From Salinicola peritrichatus (GTDB taxonomy: Bacteria > Pseudomonadota > Gammaproteobacteria > Pseudomonadales > Halomonadaceae), in NCBI RefSeq assembly GCF_003206715.1, contig NZ_PZJU01000006.1, positions 1 to 64,000 on the forward strand: a stretch of 64,000 nt of DNA. The letters are read 5' to 3'. Positions 60,933 to 64,000 of the stretch are shown here, in pieces (within the stretch, counting starts at the first letter, position 1; each line of letters begins with the position of its first letter). Below the pieces are notes generated by a model. It worked only from the letters and a program-made list of their open reading frames with translations, was not told where the DNA came from and searched no databases. The position numbers and the translations under genes are program-made.

Positions 60933-61474
60933 CGATCGAAGAACTGGTCGACGAGATTGTCGTCGACGTGCCGGAAGCGCCGATCATGGCAATTCGTGAC
61001 GCGGCGCGTTGGGCTCAGCGAGAGTTCTGCGACGGCACCAACGTTTGGCATATCGACTCGCCAGTAACGGTCGTTGACGGCGTGGGTTCGTATGAGGGAA
61101 TTGCCGATGCCGAGCCGGTGCGAGTCCTCTCTGTCAGCGACGGCGACCGCGTGCTCATTCCAGGTACCCAATACCATCAGGATGATCCGCAGTCGCTGGT
61201 GTTCGGCATTGCTGTCACGAACCCCGTGGCGGTTCTCGTTCTACGTCCCTCGCGTGGTCACGACATGCCGGCACCGCTCATCGGGCATTGGCGCGAAGCG
61301 CTGATCGCCGGTGCGTGTCATCGATTGCTGCGCATGCCGCAGCCCTGGCGCGAGATGGAACTCTCCGAATACCACCGCCGCCGTTTCATGTCTTTGACCG
61401 CCGATGCGCTGAAAACCACTGCGCTTGGGTATGGGAAGGGCGGTGCCAGAGTGAAGCTCCGCCGTTATCACTGA
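60929..61474 (+). CDS. Head-tail adaptor-like protein
   Basis: A 181-aa protein: N-terminal helices (MTIEELVDEIVVDVPEAPIM, then AIRDAARWAQREFCDG) and a beta domain, then a helical C-terminus. The arrangement resembles tail-tube or adaptor proteins encoded next to DUF6682 proteins. Function by position. Confidence 0.6.
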   Translation: MTIEELVDEIVVDVPEAPIMAIRDAARWAQREFCDGTNVWHIDSPVTVVDGVGSYEGIADAEPVRVLSVSDGDRVLIPGTQYHQDDPQSLVFGIAVTNPVAVLVLRPSRGHDMPAPLIGHWREALIAGACHRLLRMPQPWREMELSEYHRRRFMSLTADALKTTALGYGKGGARVKLRRYH

Positions 61475-61481
61475 GGCTGCC

Positions 61482-61679
61482 ATGACCGACGCTGACGCCA
61501 TTGCATTGCTGGAAGACGCCATCGACGAGACCGATGCCGAAATCGCTGCCGTGGAGCAGGGTTACGACGATTTGGACGATGCCCTGCGGGCGCTCGACTC
61601 GGCGCTGGGCGATGTTTCAGGGCGCCTGGCGTCGATGGAGAAACACGTACGCTACGCGAAAGATTACTTTGGGGTGTGA
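61482..61679 (+). CDS. Small acidic coiled-coil protein
   Basis: A 65-aa heptad-repeat protein (IALLEDAIDETDAEIAAVEQ then GYDDLDDALRALD). A similar short coiled-coil gene recurs at 63582-63749. Perhaps a fibre or assembly chaperone. Confidence 0.6.
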   Translation: MTDADAIALLEDAIDETDAEIAAVEQGYDDLDDALRALDSALGDVSGRLASMEKHVRYAKDYFGV

Positions 61680-61681
61680 GC

Positions 61682-63154
61682 ATGGCCACGACACTTGATC
61701 CTGCACTACAGGATAACATCGACAATCTCCAGGCACGCCATACAAAACTGGTCGATGCCGTGCGCAATTATCGGAATGGTAGTGTCGCGTCGGCTACCAA
61801 TGACGTCCTGGCGGCAAAAGCCCACGCTGATGCAACTATCGACGCAAGGGAATCTGCTCTGCTTGGATTGATTCAGACCCAAACCGATCAACCAGTGCCG
61901 TCTCTGTTGCTGGACTTCGCGAACCGGGTATACATGCAGGGAACACGCAGGCTCGAGCATGGATACGACGCATACGACCTATTGACTGTCAGCCGTTCGT
62001 CGCCGAAATGGGTCTTTGGTCCGTCGGGGAGACTCGTCGAAGTGGAGCCGAATAAACTGGCGTACGAGTACGATCCCGTCACCGGCGAGCCGCTGGGGGC
62101 GCTGATTGAAGAGGCGCGGACGAATCTGCTGTTGTGGAGTGAGGATTTTACGCAGGCGGATTGGAGTAAACGCAATTCATCTATCGAAACCGGCGATGCC
62201 AGTTCCCCTGCCGGTGGTGCGGCCCAAGCAGTCATCGACGGCGCGAATGTGGCACAGCTTAGGCAAACCAAATTTAATATTGCCACAGGGATATATACTT
62301 TCACCCTCTTCTTTAAGAAGAAAGATCACGATTTTGGTTGGATACGAATTCAAGATGTAGATTTCAATGCACTACAGTTATACTTCAACCTAGACACTTT
62401 GGAAATTAGCTATATATCACCTAGCGGATTCACGAATACTGCGCTGACTCGCTTATCTGACGGATGGATCAAGCTCACTGTGAATGTCGAGGTTGGCTTG
62501 GGCGATGAAGTGCGTATCTACGCAGGGGGCACCAATTCGGTAGCATTCAATACATGGCTAAGTGATGGGGATGGTGTGTCCGGTACGTATATTTGGGGTG
62601 CCCAACTCGAAGAAGGATCATCGCCCAGCTCATACATCCCCACGCAAGACGCCCCGGTAACCCGTGCGGCGGACACTAACTATCGCGATCTCGGAAATGA
62701 GTTAAATAAATCAGGGTTCACTCAGCTTGTCCGCTTTTATATGGCACCGGGCGAGGCTATGCCCGGGGGCGGCGTGTTTACTATCTCGACCGCAGATTCG
62801 TCATTTGGCAACTATGCAGCAAAGTCTGGGCTACGGGTGACCGGCGGACGCAATCTCAGCGCCGAGGTGTACTCGGATGGCGGGGCGACCGTCGTATCGC
62901 GTAATGCAGACCAAATGAGCGTCGTCGATGGCATCAACACAGCAGCGATTGCTGTAGACGCGGCAAGCGGAGTTGTTCGATTCGCGATCAACGGGCAAGT
63001 CGCCGAGACAACGACTGACCCGTTTACGATGTCCGAACTGACCCGGTTCTGGCTCGATCACTCCGGCGCCGAGCGACCCTTTAAACGTTATCTGTATGCG
63101 ACGTTATTAACGCACGCTCTCTCCGCCGCTGAACTTGAGGAGATCACAGCATGA
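61682..63154 (+). CDS. Structural protein with concanavalin/LamG-like domain
   Basis: A 490-aa protein: helical N-terminus (1-75), then two beta-rich domains with typical phage fibre phrases, EARTNLLLWSEDFTQADWSK near 140-160 and IWGAQLEEGSSPSSYIPTQD near 305-325, and a C-terminal LamG-like domain (FAINGQVAETTTDPF). The middle is more AT-rich than its neighbours, hinting at recent exchange of a receptor- or glycan-binding part. GTG 61676 is an alternative start. Confidence 0.72.
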   Translation: MATTLDPALQDNIDNLQARHTKLVDAVRNYRNGSVASATNDVLAAKAHADATIDARESALLGLIQTQTDQPVPSLLLDFANRVYMQGTRRLEHGYDAYDLLTVSRSSPKWVFGPSGRLVEVEPNKLAYEYDPVTGEPLGALIEEARTNLLLWSEDFTQADWSKRNSSIETGDASSPAGGAAQAVIDGANVAQLRQTKFNIATGIYTFTLFFKKKDHDFGWIRIQDVDFNALQLYFNLDTLEISYISPSGFTNTALTRLSDGWIKLTVNVEVGLGDEVRIYAGGTNSVAFNTWLSDGDGVSGTYIWGAQLEEGSSPSSYIPTQDAPVTRAADTNYRDLGNELNKSGFTQLVRFYMAPGEAMPGGGVFTISTADSSFGNYAAKSGLRVTGGRNLSAEVYSDGGATVVSRNADQMSVVDGINTAAIAVDAASGVVRFAINGQVAETTTDPFTMSELTRFWLDHSGAERPFKRYLYATLLTHALSAAELEEITA

Positions 63155-63570
63155 TCGACGCAATCATCTATGTAGCTGATTTCCCGGCGCTCGTTGCGTA
63201 TCTCGATGAGCACTACCCCGACCTTCTCGCCCGCGACGAGAACGGCGACACCACCCAGCCACCCGTTGTCACCGGGTTCGCCCGCACACCAGCGGTTGTC
63301 AACGGAAACGAGCTGATGATCTATGCCAGGCTATCGGAAAGTGATGCAGACATTTGGCGAGGCATGGAGGGCGTGACAATCCTCGCCGAAGCGGAGTTCG
63401 TCGGCAAGGGGGCAGCGGACACGCTTTATCAATCGGTCTTCGATAATGCGGATAAATACGCGATCTACTCTCGGGTCTATCCTCACGATCCGTACGAAAT
63501 TGAGGATCAAGAAATAGGCACTATTACGATCACACCGCCGAAGAAGTTCGGCATTATGGCGGGCGCGTAA
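63151..63570 (+). CDS. Prophage hypothetical structural-module protein
   Basis: A 139-aa protein, 4-base overlap with the fibre-like gene. Mixed alpha/beta, ends PPKKFGIMAGA. It may be a chaperone or partner of the fibre-like protein; not recognised. Confidence 0.6.
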   Translation: MIDAIIYVADFPALVAYLDEHYPDLLARDENGDTTQPPVVTGFARTPAVVNGNELMIYARLSESDADIWRGMEGVTILAEAEFVGKGAADTLYQSVFDNADKYAIYSRVYPHDPYEIEDQEIGTITITPPKKFGIMAGA

Positions 63571-63581
63571 AGGAGGCCGAC

Positions 63582-63749
63582 ATGTCGATTGAAGTGGAAT
63601 CTAAACTCCAGGCCCTTGCTGATGAGATATCGGATATTAAGGCCCAGCTTTCCGATACAGAAGCCGTATTGAGCATGACTCAAGTTGAGCTCTCTGCGGC
63701 AGAGAGCCGGATCGATGAGATGGAAAGCCAGATGCAGGAGCGGCAGTGA
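63582..63749 (+). CDS. Short coiled-coil protein
   Basis: A 55-aa ORF (starts MSIEVESKLQALADEISDIK) with AGGAGG just upstream of ATG 63582. Continuous heptads. Its stop overlaps the next GTG start by 4 bases, which supports its reality. Confidence 0.65.
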   Translation: MSIEVESKLQALADEISDIKAQLSDTEAVLSMTQVELSAAESRIDEMESQMQERQ

Positions 63750-64000
63750 AGATAGCCATTACCGCCTTCAAGGGTGAAATTCCGAAAGTTGATCCTCGCC
63801 TACTGCCGGATAGCAACGCCCAGGCAGCACGGAACGTCGATCTTGACCGTGGCACGGTCAAGTCGCTGCCGAATGTTTCGACGACGGATACGGTGCCCGA
63901 TGTGGCAAACCCGACCACGCTCTATCGCTATCCGAATGGCAACGATGGAGAGGGATTCTGGTTCGTATGGGGAATGGATAAGCACGTCCACATCGTTCGG
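63746..64000 (+). CDS. Probable tail or head-stabilisation protein, 5' part (runs off the window)
   Basis: 85 codons are visible from GTG 63746. The start MKIAITAFKGEIPKVDPRLL followed by NAQAARNVDLDRGTVKSLP is like large podovirus structural proteins encoded after the adaptor genes (tail accessory/stabilisation type). The rest lies outside. Confidence 0.6.
   Translation, partial: MKIAITAFKGEIPKVDPRLLPDSNAQAARNVDLDRGTVKSLPNVSTTDTVPDVANPTTLYRYPNGNDGEGFWFVWGMDKHVHIVR

Larger units (their letters stand above)
25043..64000 (+). mobile_element. Temperate phage, podovirus-like, left 39 kb (right end outside window)
   Basis: It starts at the junction att site with an integrase and Xis. It has a leftward early operon, a CI/Cro switch, replication genes, lysis genes and a head module with P22-type portal, scaffold and coat. 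The window ends in the head-tail region. A P22-like or related short-tailed virion is inferred from the portal and coat types; tail genes are not visible. The genes appear intact, so the phage may be inducible. Confidence 0.85.

Overview
The window is chromosomal DNA of a GC-rich gammaproteobacterium. A Halomonas-like member of the Halomonadaceae fits the overall gene make-up, but that is an inference. It has three blocks: a surface-polysaccharide locus (1-14.0 kb), a 10.8-kb phage satellite (14231-25042), and the left 39 kb of a complete-looking temperate phage that runs off the right edge.

Polysaccharide locus. The 3' end of cysN, two sulfotransferases and, further on, cysC indicate local PAPS supply for sulfation. 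Between them lie a Wzy-like membrane protein, a GT4 glycosyltransferase, a KpsS-like Kdo transferase and kdsA-kdsC-kdsD for Kdo synthesis. A WcaJ/WbaP-type priming transferase follows cysC. The best reading is a sulfated, Kdo-linked capsule locus that mixes ABC-transporter-type and Wzy-type components. A convergent tailspike-like beta-helix gene is broken at a G8 tract, and an lrgA-lrgB pair closes the block.

Satellite. It is bounded by perfect 46-bp repeats, each the 3' part of a tRNA-Pro(GGG). It encodes an integrase, small regulators (one AlpA/MerR-like), a winged-helix protein, and then a full HK97-type head and packaging set: capsid, protease, portal, HNH, TerS, TerL and two connectors. 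There are no tail, lysis or recognised repressor genes. This is the layout of a capsid-forming phage satellite (cf-PICI-like).

Prophage. It begins at the same tRNA fragment, so the two elements are in tandem at one site. The leftward early operon carries integrase, Xis, a J-domain protein, RdgC, a C5 methyltransferase with a second long reading frame inside it, a helicase-methyltransferase fusion, a MazG-like protein, SSB, a Rad52-like annealase and many small genes. A lambda-like switch (CI, YdaS/Cro, six 14-bp operators) sits at 38.98-40.53 kb. Rightward come HNH, a replication protein, a DnaC-like loader, DnaB interrupted by a class 3 intein, small nin-like genes and RusA. A moron-like cassette has its own strong promoter and operator. 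The lysis genes precede TerS, TerL, a P22-type portal, scaffold, coat, head-completion proteins and a fibre-like protein. Late intergenic gaps repeatedly contain short hairpins with a GTGA loop. The tail genes and the intact tRNA-Pro should lie beyond the right edge.
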